Shown: positions 24,167-33,089 of the stretch, piece by piece
Numbering within the stretch: the first letter of the stretch is position 1
Layout: every line of letters begins with the position of its first letter
Assembly (NCBI RefSeq): GCF_005774735.1
Contig: NZ_VBUM01000022.1
Location: 1-42,224, forward strand
Reading direction: 5' to 3'
Source: Microbacterium sp. 5K110
GTDB taxonomy: Bacteria > Actinomycetota > Actinomycetes > Actinomycetales > Microbacteriaceae
DNA: 42,224 bases
Notes under the pieces: model-generated
Database searches by the model: none
What the model saw: only the letters and a program-made list of their open reading frames with translations
What the model was told of the DNA's origin: nothing
Program-made: the position numbers and the translations under genes

Positions 24167-25183
24167 ATGCCCGGAACCGACCCGCTCCTCCTCGATGAGA
24201 TCTCGCTCCTTCTGGTGTGGACGGCCGTCGCGATCTACGTGCTCGCCTTCATCGCGTACGCGATCGACCTCGCACGGCGCTCCGACCTCGCGCTGAAGGC
24301 CAAGGACGAGGTCGTCGCGCGCGAACTCGTCACGGCGGGTGGTGGCGGTGTGCTCGACGCGTCCTCGGGGTCGACGGCATCCGGGAACACCCCCGCGAAG
24401 CCGCGCTACCTGTGGGCGCGCATGGGCACGGCCCTCACGGCCCTCGGCTTCCTCTTCCACCTCGCCGGTACAGTGCTGCGCGGAATCGCCGCCGAGCGCG
24501 TGCCGTGGTCGAACATGTACGAGTTCGCCCTGACCGGTGTGCTGCTGGTCGTCGCGGTCTACCTCATCGTTTTGACACGCTTCGATCTGCGCTTCCTCGG
24601 CTCGCTCATCACCGGCCTCGCGGTCGTGCTGCTCGGCGGCGCGACGCTCGCGTTCCACGTCGAGGTCGTGCCGCTGGCCGACCCGCTGAAGTCGGTGTGG
24701 CTCGTCATCCACGTGTTCGTCGCGTCCCTCGCCACGGCGCTGTTCGCCCTGGCTTTCGGCCTCTCCGTGATGCAGCTGTTGCAGGCGCGCCGTGAGCGCA
24801 AGCTCGCCGCCGCCGCCTCTTCGGATGCCGCAGCCCCGCGCCGGAGCTTCCTGCAGACGCTGCCGACGGCCGACGCCCTGGAGTCGCTCGCCTACCGCTT
24901 CGCGATCGTCGGCTTCATCTTCTGGACCTTCACCCTCATCGCGGGCTCGATCTGGGCCAATGACGCGTGGGGCCGCTTCTGGGGCTTCGACACCAAAGAG
25001 GTGTGGACCTTCGTCATCTGGGTCCTGTACGCCGGCTACATCCACGCCCGCGCGACGCGCGGCTGGCGCGGTACCCGGTCGGCCTGGCTGTCGATCATCG
25101 GCTTCGCCGCCGTGCTGTTCAACTTCACGATCGTCAACGTCTTCTTCAAGGGCCTGCACGCCTACTCCGGTTTGACGTCCTGA
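24167..25183 (+). CDS. ccsB: CcsB/CcsA-type cytochrome c synthetase (haem handling) subunit
   Basis: 338 residues, eight hydrophobic helices. The tryptophan-rich haem-binding signature reads WGRFWGFDTKE (268-278), a slight variant of WGxxWxWDxKE with Phe in the second aromatic slot. Conserved His residues occur in LFHLAGTVLR, AFHVEVV, VIHVFVASLA and YIHARAT. It delivers and ligates haem to apocytochrome c with ResB. A Gly/Ser/Thr-rich insert sits at about 60-80. Last gene before the palindromic repeat region. Confidence 0.95.
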   Translation: MPGTDPLLLDEISLLLVWTAVAIYVLAFIAYAIDLARRSDLALKAKDEVVARELVTAGGGGVLDASSGSTASGNTPAKPRYLWARMGTALTALGFLFHLAGTVLRGIAAERVPWSNMYEFALTGVLLVVAVYLIVLTRFDLRFLGSLITGLAVVLLGGATLAFHVEVVPLADPLKSVWLVIHVFVASLATALFALAFGLSVMQLLQARRERKLAAAASSDAAAPRRSFLQTLPTADALESLAYRFAIVGFIFWTFTLIAGSIWANDAWGRFWGFDTKEVWTFVIWVLYAGYIHARATRGWRGTRSAWLSIIGFAAVLFNFTIVNVFFKGLHAYSGLTS

Positions 25184-25519
25184 CACCCCGCCGCTGCGTG
25201 GCCGTCGCTGCCTGAGCAGCGGACTGTGCCCGGTGCCCGTGGGGCCGAACTCCTGAGAAACCGGGGACCGTGGGGGTTTCGGGCGCACGTCTGGTGGCGG
25301 GGCTGCCCCGAGCTCAGGAGTTTCGGCCGGGGTCGCGGCATCCCGCTGGCCACGCGTGGGGGCCGAACTCCTGAGAAACGGGGGCCGTGGCGGTCGCGGC
25401 CACGGGCACAGCGCCTCACGGCTCGAAACTCAGGAGTTCGGCCGCCGAGTATGCCCCGACTGCGCGGCCCGGGCTGGGCGGTCGACACCCCGCCGCCACC
25501 GCTCCGACCGCGCGCCCGC
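25184..25519. repeat. Gene-free stretch with four alternating palindromic repeat copies
   Basis: The core GGCCGAACTCCTGAG occurs forward at 25243-25257 and 25361-25375. Its complement occurs at 25313-25328 (with one inserted T) and perfectly at 25429-25443. The copies alternate, forming two long-loop hairpins; the second has a perfect 15-bp stem. G/C-rich flanks also recur. It lies between convergent ccsB and the YhgE-like gene, so it may serve as a terminator, but it looks like a REP/BIME-type intergenic element. No coding signal is seen. Confidence 0.75.
25361..25443. terminator. Long-loop hairpin within the palindromic repeat region
   Basis: Perfect 15-bp stem (25361-25375 with 25429-25443) and a 53-nt loop that contains further GC pairing (GTGGC...GCCAC). 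Placed between convergent genes; terminator activity is inferred. Confidence 0.4.
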
Positions 25520-27604
25520 CTACGCGGGCTGGGCGGCGGCGCGGAGCGATGCGGTACGACGGCGGACCACGACGAGGGTCGTCACGATCAGCGCGAGCGC
25601 GGCCCAGACGACCAGACCCACGATTCCCGCGCCCACCCCGCCCGAGGAGGCGAGGGCGCCGAGCATCGACGCGTACGCCGGGGAGGTCGGCAGAAGCGAG
25701 GCGAGGCCCGCGAGCACCGGTGGGACGGTCGAGACGATGTTCGCCGCCAGGGCCAGGGCGCCTACGATCGCGGCGATCCAGCGTCCGGCGCCCCCGAAGA
25801 GGGCGACGAGCGCCTGGTTCACTGCGGCGAAGGCGACTCCGGCGACGACGCACACGAGGGCGAACAGCGCCCAGTCTCCCCAGTCGAAGCGGGATGCCAC
25901 CTGCACGACTCCCGCGACGAGCAGACCCTGCACGGCGCCGATGATCGCGGCGGGGGCGAAGCTGCGGAGGGCGACGAGCCCCGACGCGCGCCGACTCGTG
26001 AGCGATCGCGCCGACACGGCCTGGAAGGCGACGTACGAGGCCACGCCGCCGAACCACAGCACGGCCATCGCGAGCAGCGGCACGGCGGCGGTGCCGAACA
26101 GCGAGTCGCTGACACCGTTCGCCGACACGGGGTCTGCGACGATGGCGGCGAGGCTCTTCGCTTGCGCGTCGGTGTAGGTGGGCAGCTGCGCGACCGCCGT
26201 GTCGAGGCCGTCGGCGAGGGATGACGTGCCCGAGGCGACCTGCTGCACGCCGTCGGCGAGCTGGCCCGCGCCATCCTCGGCCCCGGAGGCTCCGGATGCC
26301 ACCTGGGCGGCGCCGCTGCTGAGGCCCGCCGCACCCGTGCCGAGCTGGCGTGTGCCGTCGGCGACCTGGCTCGCCCCGCCCGCGAGGCCGTCGATGCCGC
26401 CGGCGATCGTGTAGAGACCGTTCGCCGCCTTCGTCGCGCCCCCGGCGAGGCCCCGGGCGCCGTTCGCGAGCTGCTGGTTCGCTTCCGCGATCGACCTGAT
26501 TCCGGCGGGGAGCTGCGCGGCTTCACCGGCGAGCTCGCCGATCTGCGTCACGGTCGCCGTCGCCTGCGGCAGCGCCGCGTTCGCGTCGGCGGCGGCGGCG
26601 CGCAGGGCATCGCACTGCGCGGGGGTGCCCGTGCAGTCGTCGGCGGCCTTCTGCAGCGCGGCCGCGGCCTTCACGAGCGCGTCGTTCACCTGGGGAGCGG
26701 CTTTCGACAGGTCGGTCGCCACCTGCGCGAACTGCGGCGGGATCCGGTCGGCGAGGGCGTTGACGTTGGTGGCGAGCGCCTGGTTGCCGTCGGCGATGCC
26801 GTTCGCGCCCCCCGCCAGGTCACCGACACCCGCGGCGGCTTCGCGCGTGCCACCGGCGAGGGCCGTCGCGCCCCCCGCGACCTGGGCCGCGCCGTCGGCG
26901 AGCGGACCCGTTCCCGCGGCCAGCTGCTGCGCGCCGGTGGCGAGTTGCCCGGCGCCGTTCGAGAGCTGCCCGAGTCCGTCCTGCAGACCGGTCGCGCCCG
27001 CGGCGGCCTGGCCCGCGCCGTCGGCGAGCTGGTGCGCGCCGCTGGCCGCGGTGCCCAGCTGTTGGCCGAGCGTCGTGAAGCCGAGGAACACGTTGGTGAG
27101 GTACTGCGAGGACAGCTCGCTGCCGAACACCGTGGAGGCGGTGGTGGCCAGCTGTGCGGTGATCGCACCGTCGACCACTCGCGCGTTCGGTGCCGTCTCG
27201 ACGCCGATCGTCGCGCGTTCGGGTGTCTCACCGGGGCGGGTGGAGAGGGCGGCCGAGGTGAAGTTCTCGGGGATCGTGACGACGGCGGTATAGGTGCCGT
27301 CCTCGAGACCGGCGGCGGCGTCCGCGTCATTGGAGATGACCCAGTCGATGTTGCTCGGCTGGTCGTCGGCCCCCTTCACGAGGCCGCCCGTCAGCTGACG
27401 GCCCAGTGGCACGAGCTGGCCGTTCAGTTCGACCGCCTTGTCGTCGTTGACGATCGCGGCGGTGATGTTGTCGAGGCGGTCGGTCGGGTTGTACAGCGCA
27501 CCGACCAGGATGCCGCCGATCACGGCGGGGAGCAGGAGCACACCGATCAGCGTGAGCCAGGTCACGGGGCGGCGCGAGCGGGAGCGCTCGACGGGGACGG
27601 TCAT
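25520..27604 (-). CDS. YhgE/Pip-like ABC-2-type membrane protein with heptad repeats
   Basis: 694 residues. One helix at 16-36, an extracytoplasmic domain of about 465 residues, then five to six helices at 505-680, the YhgE/Pip and ABC-2 permease layout. The outer domain has two blocks (about 187-280 and 376-468) of 7-residue repeats of the type QLAxGAx, predicting long coiled helices. One Cys pair (324, 331) may form a disulfide. The ATG overlaps the stop of the MMPL gene (ATGA). Related proteins are phage-infection, type VII-associated or export proteins; function here is probably export with the MMPL partner. Confidence 0.85.
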   Translation of the reverse strand: MTVPVERSRSRRPVTWLTLIGVLLLPAVIGGILVGALYNPTDRLDNITAAIVNDDKAVELNGQLVPLGRQLTGGLVKGADDQPSNIDWVISNDADAAAGLEDGTYTAVVTIPENFTSAALSTRPGETPERATIGVETAPNARVVDGAITAQLATTASTVFGSELSSQYLTNVFLGFTTLGQQLGTAASGAHQLADGAGQAAAGATGLQDGLGQLSNGAGQLATGAQQLAAGTGPLADGAAQVAGGATALAGGTREAAAGVGDLAGGANGIADGNQALATNVNALADRIPPQFAQVATDLSKAAPQVNDALVKAAAALQKAADDCTGTPAQCDALRAAAADANAALPQATATVTQIGELAGEAAQLPAGIRSIAEANQQLANGARGLAGGATKAANGLYTIAGGIDGLAGGASQVADGTRQLGTGAAGLSSGAAQVASGASGAEDGAGQLADGVQQVASGTSSLADGLDTAVAQLPTYTDAQAKSLAAIVADPVSANGVSDSLFGTAAVPLLAMAVLWFGGVASYVAFQAVSARSLTSRRASGLVALRSFAPAAIIGAVQGLLVAGVVQVASRFDWGDWALFALVCVVAGVAFAAVNQALVALFGGAGRWIAAIVGALALAANIVSTVPPVLAGLASLLPTSPAYASMLGALASSGGVGAGIVGLVVWAALALIVTTLVVVRRRTASLRAAAQPA

Positions 27605-30498
27605 GCGAACACCTCGGAGAGATCGGGGGAGGACTCGGGGGCCGGGCGATGCCGGTGGGGCGCAGGCAGCGCGAGCGAGGTCACATCGGGCCGATGCGCG
27701 TCGGAGAGGAGGGCGAGCGCGCGGCGTTCGTCGCGGGCCGACACGACGAGCGTGAAGGCCGACCCGGCGTCGTCGTTGCGCTCGCGCGCCTCGACGGCGG
27801 CGCGTCGCAGCGTCTCGGCGATGTCGGCGCGGGCATCGGCGTCCAGCCGATCGACGTCGCACAGGACGGCGAGGCGGGTCCGGCCGGCGACGGCGCGGGC
27901 GACCTCGTCGACGGCGGTTTCGGCGTCGTCCAGCAGCGCCACACCGACGCGGGAGCGCACGGCACCCGCGCGTTCGGGGAGGAGGAGCCCGTCGACGCGC
28001 AGGCGACCCTCGAGCGTCGACAGGCGGCCTGCGAGTGCGAGCAGCAGCGGGCGGGTGACGCGCGTCTCGCCGGTGACGAGCAGCGTTCCGCCGTAGCCGA
28101 GGCGCAGGTTCACGTCGGCGAACGCGGGTTCGGCGTCGTCGGAGGCCGGGGTCGCGCGCAGGTCGTCGGCGGCGATCGCGATGGCGGGCTCGCTCGGCCA
28201 GTCGGACAACCCCAGTTCGCGCTCGACGGCCTCACCCTCGACGTCGAGTTTCGGGAGCAGTCGGTCGAGCCAGCGCGGCATCCACCAGGCCTTCGCGCCC
28301 AGAAGGGCGAGCACGGCGGGGACCAGGGTCATGCGCACGAGGAACGCGTCGACGGCGACGCCGACAGCGAGGCCGAGGGCGATGGGTTTGAGGCTCGAAT
28401 CGCCCTCGGGGACGAACGCGACGAACACCGAGAACATGATCACGGCTGCGGCCACGACCACACGCGCTGAGCCCACGAATCCGCTGCGGACGGCGCCGAG
28501 GGCCACTTCGCGCGGCGTGCGACCCTCGCGGTCGGCGTGCACGTAGTCCTCTCGCATACGCGAGACGAGGAACACCTGATAGTCCATCGCGAGGCCGAAC
28601 AGCACACCCATCACGACGATCGGCATGAAGCTGATGACGGGGCCGACCTTGGCCACGTGGAGCGCGTCGGCGAACCACCCCCACTCGAACACCGCGGCCA
28701 CGACGCCGAAGGACGAGGCGACCGACAGCAGGTAGCCGGCCGCGGCGGTCAGCGGCACCCAGATCGAGCGGAAGACGATCATGAGGAGGATCAGCGAGAG
28801 ACCGACCACGAACACACCGAAGGGGAGGAGCGCCGCTCCCAGCTGATCGGAGATGTCGATCGTGACGGCGGTGTAGCCGGTCACCAGCAGCCGCACGCCG
28901 AACTCGTCGTACAAGCGGTCCTCGGCGGCGCGGAGCTCGCGCACGAGGTCGGCGGTGCGCGGGTCCTCGGGGCCGGTCTCGGGCACGATCTGCACGATGC
29001 CGGTGTCGGCGGTCTCGTTCGGGGTCGCCAGGGCCACCTCTGCGACGCCGGGGATCTTCGCGACCTCGTCGCCGATGTTCTGCATCAGCGTGAGCGGATC
29101 GTTGGAGGTCACGATCGTCCCGGTCATGATGAGCGGGCCGTTCGCGCCCGGGCCGAAGTACTCGTCGGTCAGTTCGTAGGCGGTGCGCGCTTCGTTGCCC
29201 GGGGTCAGCTGGCCGGCGGTCGGGAGGGTGAGGGCGAGGCTGCCGGCGGGGATGGCTGCCACCCCGAGAAGTCCGATCACGGCCACGGACGTGACCACAG
29301 GATGCCGCGTCACCAGACCCACCCAGCGGCGGGCGGGGCCGTTGCGCGCGGCCCGGACCTTCTCGGCGGCGATCTTCTCTCCGCGGTCCGCGGCGGCGGC
29401 CGCGAGGGCGTCGGTGTCCTCCTGTGCCGACATCCCCCGGCGCCGGCGCGCGCTCGTGCGCTTCTTCGCGAAGCCCCAGCCGACGACGCGCCCCTTCGCG
29501 AACCCGAGGAACGCGGGCGTCAGGGTCAGTCCGATGCACACGGCGATCGCGACGGCGACCGAGGCGGCGACGCCCATCGTGGTCAGGAACGGGATGCCGG
29601 CGAAGCCGAGGCCGATGAGCGCGATGAGCACGGTGATGCCGGCGAACACGACGGCGGATCCGGCCGTACCCGTGGCCCGCGCGGCGGATTCCTCGGGGTC
29701 CATCCCGCCGCGCACTTGGTCTTGATGTCGCGACACGATGAACAGGGCGTAGTCGATGCCGACCGCCAGCCCCAGCATCACCGCCAGCAGCGGGGTCGTG
29801 GAGGAGACGGTCGCGAAGCCGGTGGCGATGAAGATGAGTGCGACCGAGAGCGCGACACCGAGGATCGCGGTGGCCAGCGGCATCCCGGCCACCAGGAGCG
29901 ACCGGAACGTCAGCATGAGGACGATCGCGGCGATGACCACGCCGAGCGCTTCGGTGATGCTGGGCGCGGGGAGTTCGGTGGCGAAGAGCTGGCCGCCGAG
30001 CACGGTGTGCGACCCGGAAGGCAGGTCGGTGCCGAGCGTGGCGCTGAGCTCGCGCAGGCCGTCCTCGGTCGCGGTGGGAACGGCGGTGGACTCGCCGGAG
30101 AACTGGATGCGGATGATCGCCGCGCGGCCGTCGTCGGACACGCCGCCGGAGACCCGTTCGTCGAAGGGGTTCGTCACGGCCTCGACGAAATCGAGCTTCT
30201 GGATGTCGGAGACGGTCGTGCCGATGGCATCCTGATATCCCTGGTCGCGCACGGTCGTGCCGTCCGCGGAGACGACGACGATGTCGGCGCTGGCCCCGCT
30301 CACCTGCGGGAACGTGCGAGAGAGCATCTCGAGACCGGCTTGCGACTCGGTGCCGGGGATCGCGAAGGTGTTGTCGGTGCCCTTGGCGAACAGGGCGACT
30401 CCGCCCCCGGCGAGGACGAGGATCAGCAGCCAGGCCGACAGGACGCGCCACGGGTGACGGAATGACCAGCGGCCCAGGGTGTACAGGAATGTGGACAC
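27601..30498 (-). CDS. MMPL-family RND transporter with C-terminal degenerate ATPase-like domain
   Basis: 965 residues. Residues 1-760 form a typical MMPL exporter: helix 1 at 17-37, an outer domain, helices 2-6 with the proton-relay GIDYALF (247-253), then a second half with MDYQVFLVSRMRE. Residues 793-965 look like a short, broken ABC domain: FADVNLRLGYGGTLLVTG, then ETRVTRP in place of a P-loop, then LLLALAGRLSTLEGRLRVDG and VAVLCDVDRLD-like strand (AVLCDVDRLD). No Walker A Lys or LSGGQ is present. The GTG 30498 has GGGAG 9 nt upstream. Divergent tetR with tandem operators implies drug- or lipid-responsive control. Confidence 0.9.
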   Translation of the reverse strand: MSTFLYTLGRWSFRHPWRVLSAWLLILVLAGGGVALFAKGTDNTFAIPGTESQAGLEMLSRTFPQVSGASADIVVVSADGTTVRDQGYQDAIGTTVSDIQKLDFVEAVTNPFDERVSGGVSDDGRAAIIRIQFSGESTAVPTATEDGLRELSATLGTDLPSGSHTVLGGQLFATELPAPSITEALGVVIAAIVLMLTFRSLLVAGMPLATAILGVALSVALIFIATGFATVSSTTPLLAVMLGLAVGIDYALFIVSRHQDQVRGGMDPEESAARATGTAGSAVVFAGITVLIALIGLGFAGIPFLTTMGVAASVAVAIAVCIGLTLTPAFLGFAKGRVVGWGFAKKRTSARRRRGMSAQEDTDALAAAAADRGEKIAAEKVRAARNGPARRWVGLVTRHPVVTSVAVIGLLGVAAIPAGSLALTLPTAGQLTPGNEARTAYELTDEYFGPGANGPLIMTGTIVTSNDPLTLMQNIGDEVAKIPGVAEVALATPNETADTGIVQIVPETGPEDPRTADLVRELRAAEDRLYDEFGVRLLVTGYTAVTIDISDQLGAALLPFGVFVVGLSLILLMIVFRSIWVPLTAAAGYLLSVASSFGVVAAVFEWGWFADALHVAKVGPVISFMPIVVMGVLFGLAMDYQVFLVSRMREDYVHADREGRTPREVALGAVRSGFVGSARVVVAAAVIMFSVFVAFVPEGDSSLKPIALGLAVGVAVDAFLVRMTLVPAVLALLGAKAWWMPRWLDRLLPKLDVEGEAVERELGLSDWPSEPAIAIAADDLRATPASDDAEPAFADVNLRLGYGGTLLVTGETRVTRPLLLALAGRLSTLEGRLRVDGLLLPERAGAVRSRVGVALLDDAETAVDEVARAVAGRTRLAVLCDVDRLDADARADIAETLRRAAVEARERNDDAGSAFTLVVSARDERRALALLSDAHRPDVTSLALPAPHRHRPAPESSPDLSEVFA

Positions 30499-30529
30499 GG
30501 TGGCTGCTCCCGGAAAGTCGGCGGATGGT

Positions 30530-30547
30530 CGATACAGCACCGTATCG
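30530..30547. promoter_or_regulatory. TetR operator candidate 1, CGATAC-N6-GTATCG
   Basis: Perfect 6-bp inverted repeat with a 6-bp spacer in the gap between tetR and the divergent MMPL gene. Confidence 0.65.
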
Positions 30548-30564
30548 GATACAACAATGTATCG
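30547..30564. promoter_or_regulatory. TetR operator candidate 2, GGATAC-N6-GTATCG
   Basis: Second copy of the same palindrome (five of six arm bases pair) directly abutting the first, offset by 17 bp, so two dimers would bind side by side. Confidence 0.6.
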
Positions 30565-30624
30565 TAGTGACTCGGGGTGGGCATCAACCTGAGTCTCGCC
30601 CGTGAAGCCAGAAGGAGTCGGGGC

Positions 30625-31251
30625 ATGACCGACACGGCACCGGCGCCGTCGCGTCGACGCGAGAACACCCGCACGCGCCTGATGGATGCCGCGGCCCAGA
30701 TGTTCGCCGAAGAGGGCATCGACGCCTCATCGGTCGAGGCGATCTGCGAACGCGCCGGATTCACCCGTGGTGCCTTCTACTCCAACTTCGCGTCCAAGGA
30801 GGAGCTCTTCCTCGCCCTGTGCGAACGCTCCGGCGAGACGACGCTGTCGGCGGTCCGCGAGCGCATCGAGTCGCTCGAGGTACGCGGCCTGGATGCCGAC
30901 ATGGAAGTGCGCAACCTCGTGCAGGAGGTGCTCGAGGTCGCCGGACACGATCGGCTGGACGTGCTGCTGGGCGCGGAGATCCGCATGCAGGCGCTGCGCA
31001 ACGCCGACTTCGCCGAGGCCTATCTCGCGCTGGACCGGGGGCTGTCCGACAACGTCTCGCACCTCATCCGCGACGTCGCCCACGCGCGCGGCCTCGCGCT
31101 GCGCGTGCCCCTCGACGAAGCGACGGATCTGCTGCTGTCGACGTGGGTGTCGGTGTCGGAGCACGCGCTCATCACGCGAAGCGACCCCGACGGCGCACGC
31201 CGCGATCTCGCCCACCGGCTCTCGCACATCGTGGCGCTCATCCTCGAGTGA
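30625..31251 (+). CDS. TetR/AcrR-family transcriptional regulator
   Basis: 208 residues. The N-terminal HTH (about 10-57) shows TRTRLMDAAAQMFAEEGIDA, the turn SVEAICERAGFTRGAFYSNF and KEELFLAL; the C-terminal ligand-binding domain is all-helical. GAAGGAG lies 7 nt before ATG 30625. An in-frame GTG at 30577 would put coding sequence close to the operators and is less likely. It probably represses itself and the divergent MMPL/YhgE operon. Its 3' end overlaps that of menC by 14 bp on the other strand. Confidence 0.92.
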   Translation: MTDTAPAPSRRRENTRTRLMDAAAQMFAEEGIDASSVEAICERAGFTRGAFYSNFASKEELFLALCERSGETTLSAVRERIESLEVRGLDADMEVRNLVQEVLEVAGHDRLDVLLGAEIRMQALRNADFAEAYLALDRGLSDNVSHLIRDVAHARGLALRVPLDEATDLLLSTWVSVSEHALITRSDPDGARRDLAHRLSHIVALILE

Positions 31252-32239
31252 CGTCCGCCTGCAGGATCCGGTAGCACCGCGCGAGCCGCTGCAGCCACCA
31301 GTCGCACCGATCGGCGGGAGCCTCGACGCGGTCGAGCCCGGACGTCGTCGGGAACGGACGCGTGACCGCCAGGGCGCCTGCCCGGGGGCGCAAGGGCTCG
31401 GCGATGACGTCGGCGGTGAACAGGGCGGCGGTGCCCAGCCCGCAGTCGTACTCCAGCTGGGGCAGCGCGGCGGCGAGGGCGAGCCCCATCGACAGGCCGA
31501 TCGAGGTGTCCAGGGCGCTGGAAACCACGGCGGGCAGGCCCGCTTCCGCCACGATCGCGATCGCCGCGCGCACGCCGCCCAGCGGCTGCGCCTTGATCAC
31601 CAGCAGGTCGGCGGCGCCGGCCCGGGCCACGCGTAGCGGGTCGGCGGCCTTGCGCACGCTCTCGTCGGCGGCGATCGGGATGTCGAGGTAGCCGATGCGC
31701 TCGCGCAGCTCCGCGAGCTCCTCGACCTCGGCGCAGGGCTGCTCGACGTACTCGAGGTCGAATCCGGCCAGGGCGTGGACGGCGCGCTCGGCCTCGTCGA
31801 CGTTCCAGCCACCGTTCGCGTCCACCCGCACGCGGCCCTCGGGACCCATCGCCTCGCGCACCGCCCGCACCCGCGCCACGTCGTCGGCGAGCACCTGACC
31901 GGGCTCGGCGACCTTCACCTTGGCCGTGCGGCATCCGTCGTACCGGGCGAGCACCGCGGCGACCTCTGCCGCCGCCACGGCGGGCACGGTCGCGTTGACG
32001 GGGATGCTCGCGCGCACCGCGGGGGGAGCGGGATGCCATCCGAAGTCGATCGAGGCCGCCAGCCACGTCGCCGCCTCGGCGTCGTCGTACTCGACGAACG
32101 GGGAGAACTCCGTCCATCCCTCGGGGCCCTCGAAGACGACGGCCTCCCGGGTCCGGATGCCGCGGAAGCGGGTCGCGAGCGGGAGGGCGACGACCCGCGC
32201 CGTGGCGAGGACGTCGGAGAGAGGGGGGAGCGGGCTCAT
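31238..32239 (-). CDS. menC: o-Succinylbenzoate synthase
   Basis: Enolase-superfamily enzyme of menaquinone synthesis, dehydrating SHCHC to o-succinylbenzoate. 333 residues. Catalytic lysines: Lys107 and Lys109 in AKVKV, and Lys216 in VIKAQPLGG. Metal ligands: Asp140 (VDANGGW), Glu166 (VEQPC) and Asp192 (AADES). The actinobacterial MenC subgroup has this shorter capping domain. CAGGAT, one mismatch from TAGGAT, lies 6 nt before the ATG. It is divergent from the F420-type oxidoreductase/menB/menE run. Confidence 0.95.
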   Translation of the reverse strand: MSPLPPLSDVLATARVVALPLATRFRGIRTREAVVFEGPEGWTEFSPFVEYDDAEAATWLAASIDFGWHPAPPAVRASIPVNATVPAVAAAEVAAVLARYDGCRTAKVKVAEPGQVLADDVARVRAVREAMGPEGRVRVDANGGWNVDEAERAVHALAGFDLEYVEQPCAEVEELAELRERIGYLDIPIAADESVRKAADPLRVARAGAADLLVIKAQPLGGVRAAIAIVAEAGLPAVVSSALDTSIGLSMGLALAAALPQLEYDCGLGTAALFTADVIAEPLRPRAGALAVTRPFPTTSGLDRVEAPADRCDWWLQRLARCYRILQADVTRG

Positions 32240-32274
32240 CGTCCCATCCTGGCCTCCGTCCGGAGCCCCGGGAA

Positions 32275-32280
32275 TAGGCT
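32275..32280 (+). promoter_or_regulatory. -10 hexamer TAGGCT (leaderless)
   Basis: TAGGCT lies 6 nt before ATG 32287, the first gene of the menB/menE run. Confidence 0.5.
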
Positions 32281-32286
32281 GGGCCC

Positions 32287-33084
32287 ATGCTCTTCGACAC
32301 CCCGGTCCGGCTCGGCGTCCAGATCCAGCCGCAGCACGTGCAGTACTCCGACATCCGCGACGCCGTCCTCCGCCTGGAGGAGATGGGCGTGGACGTCCTG
32401 TTCAACTGGGACCACTTCTTCCCGCTCTACGGGGACCCCGACGGCGAGCACTTCGAGGCGTGGACGATGCTCGCCGCGTGGGCCGAGCAGACCGAGCGCG
32501 TCGAGTTCGGCGCCCTCGTCAACTGCAACAGCTACCGCAACGCCGACCTGCAGGCCGACATGGCCCGCACGATCGATCACATCAGCAAGAAGGGCGGCGA
32601 CACCGGCCGCTTCCTCTTCGGCACCGGCTCGGGCTGGTTCCAGCGCGACTACGACGAGTACGGCTACGACTTCGGCACCGCCGGCTCGCGGCTGAACGCC
32701 CTCGCGAGCGACCTCGACCGCATCGTCGAGCGCTGGGGAAAGCTCAACCCCGCCCCCACGCGCAAGATCCCCGTCATGATCGGGGGCAAGGGTGAGCAGA
32801 AGACGCTGCGCATCGTCGCCCGGCACGCCGACATCTGGCACAGCTTCGTCACCCCCGACGAGCTGCCGCACAAGTTCGACGTCATCCAGCGGTGGGCCGA
32901 GACCGAGGAGCGCGACCTGTCCGGGCTCCTCGTCTCGAACGAGCTCAAGGACCGTGACGAAGACATGGCCGACGCCCTGTACGACGCCGGAACGCGTCTG
33001 TTCACCCTCGGCTTCTCGGGCCCGCAGTGGGACTACTCGCTCATCGAGCGGTGGCTCGCCTGGCGGGACAGCAAGAACGCCTGA
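32287..33084 (+). CDS. LLM-class F420-dependent oxidoreductase
   Basis: 265 residues, luciferase-like fold. Starts with RLGVQIQPQHVQYSDIRDAV, has FNWDHFFPLYGD in the second strand and FLFGTGSGWFQRDYDEYG, then PVMIGGKGEQKTLRIVARHAD, all typical of an F420-linked subgroup. It ends 5 bp before menB and so is co-transcribed with it. No menaquinone pathway step is known to need such an enzyme; a quinone-related or unrelated oxidoreduction is possible. No flavin/F420 choice can be proven from sequence. Confidence 0.88.
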   Translation: MLFDTPVRLGVQIQPQHVQYSDIRDAVLRLEEMGVDVLFNWDHFFPLYGDPDGEHFEAWTMLAAWAEQTERVEFGALVNCNSYRNADLQADMARTIDHISKKGGDTGRFLFGTGSGWFQRDYDEYGYDFGTAGSRLNALASDLDRIVERWGKLNPAPTRKIPVMIGGKGEQKTLRIVARHADIWHSFVTPDELPHKFDVIQRWAETEERDLSGLLVSNELKDRDEDMADALYDAGTRLFTLGFSGPQWDYSLIERWLAWRDSKNA

Positions 33085-33089
33085 GTCCC

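Noticed and set aside
25184..25519. CRISPR or small-RNA locus in the gene-free stretch
   Set aside because: Copies alternate in orientation and spacing is irregular (REP-like); no promoter was seen for an RNA gene.
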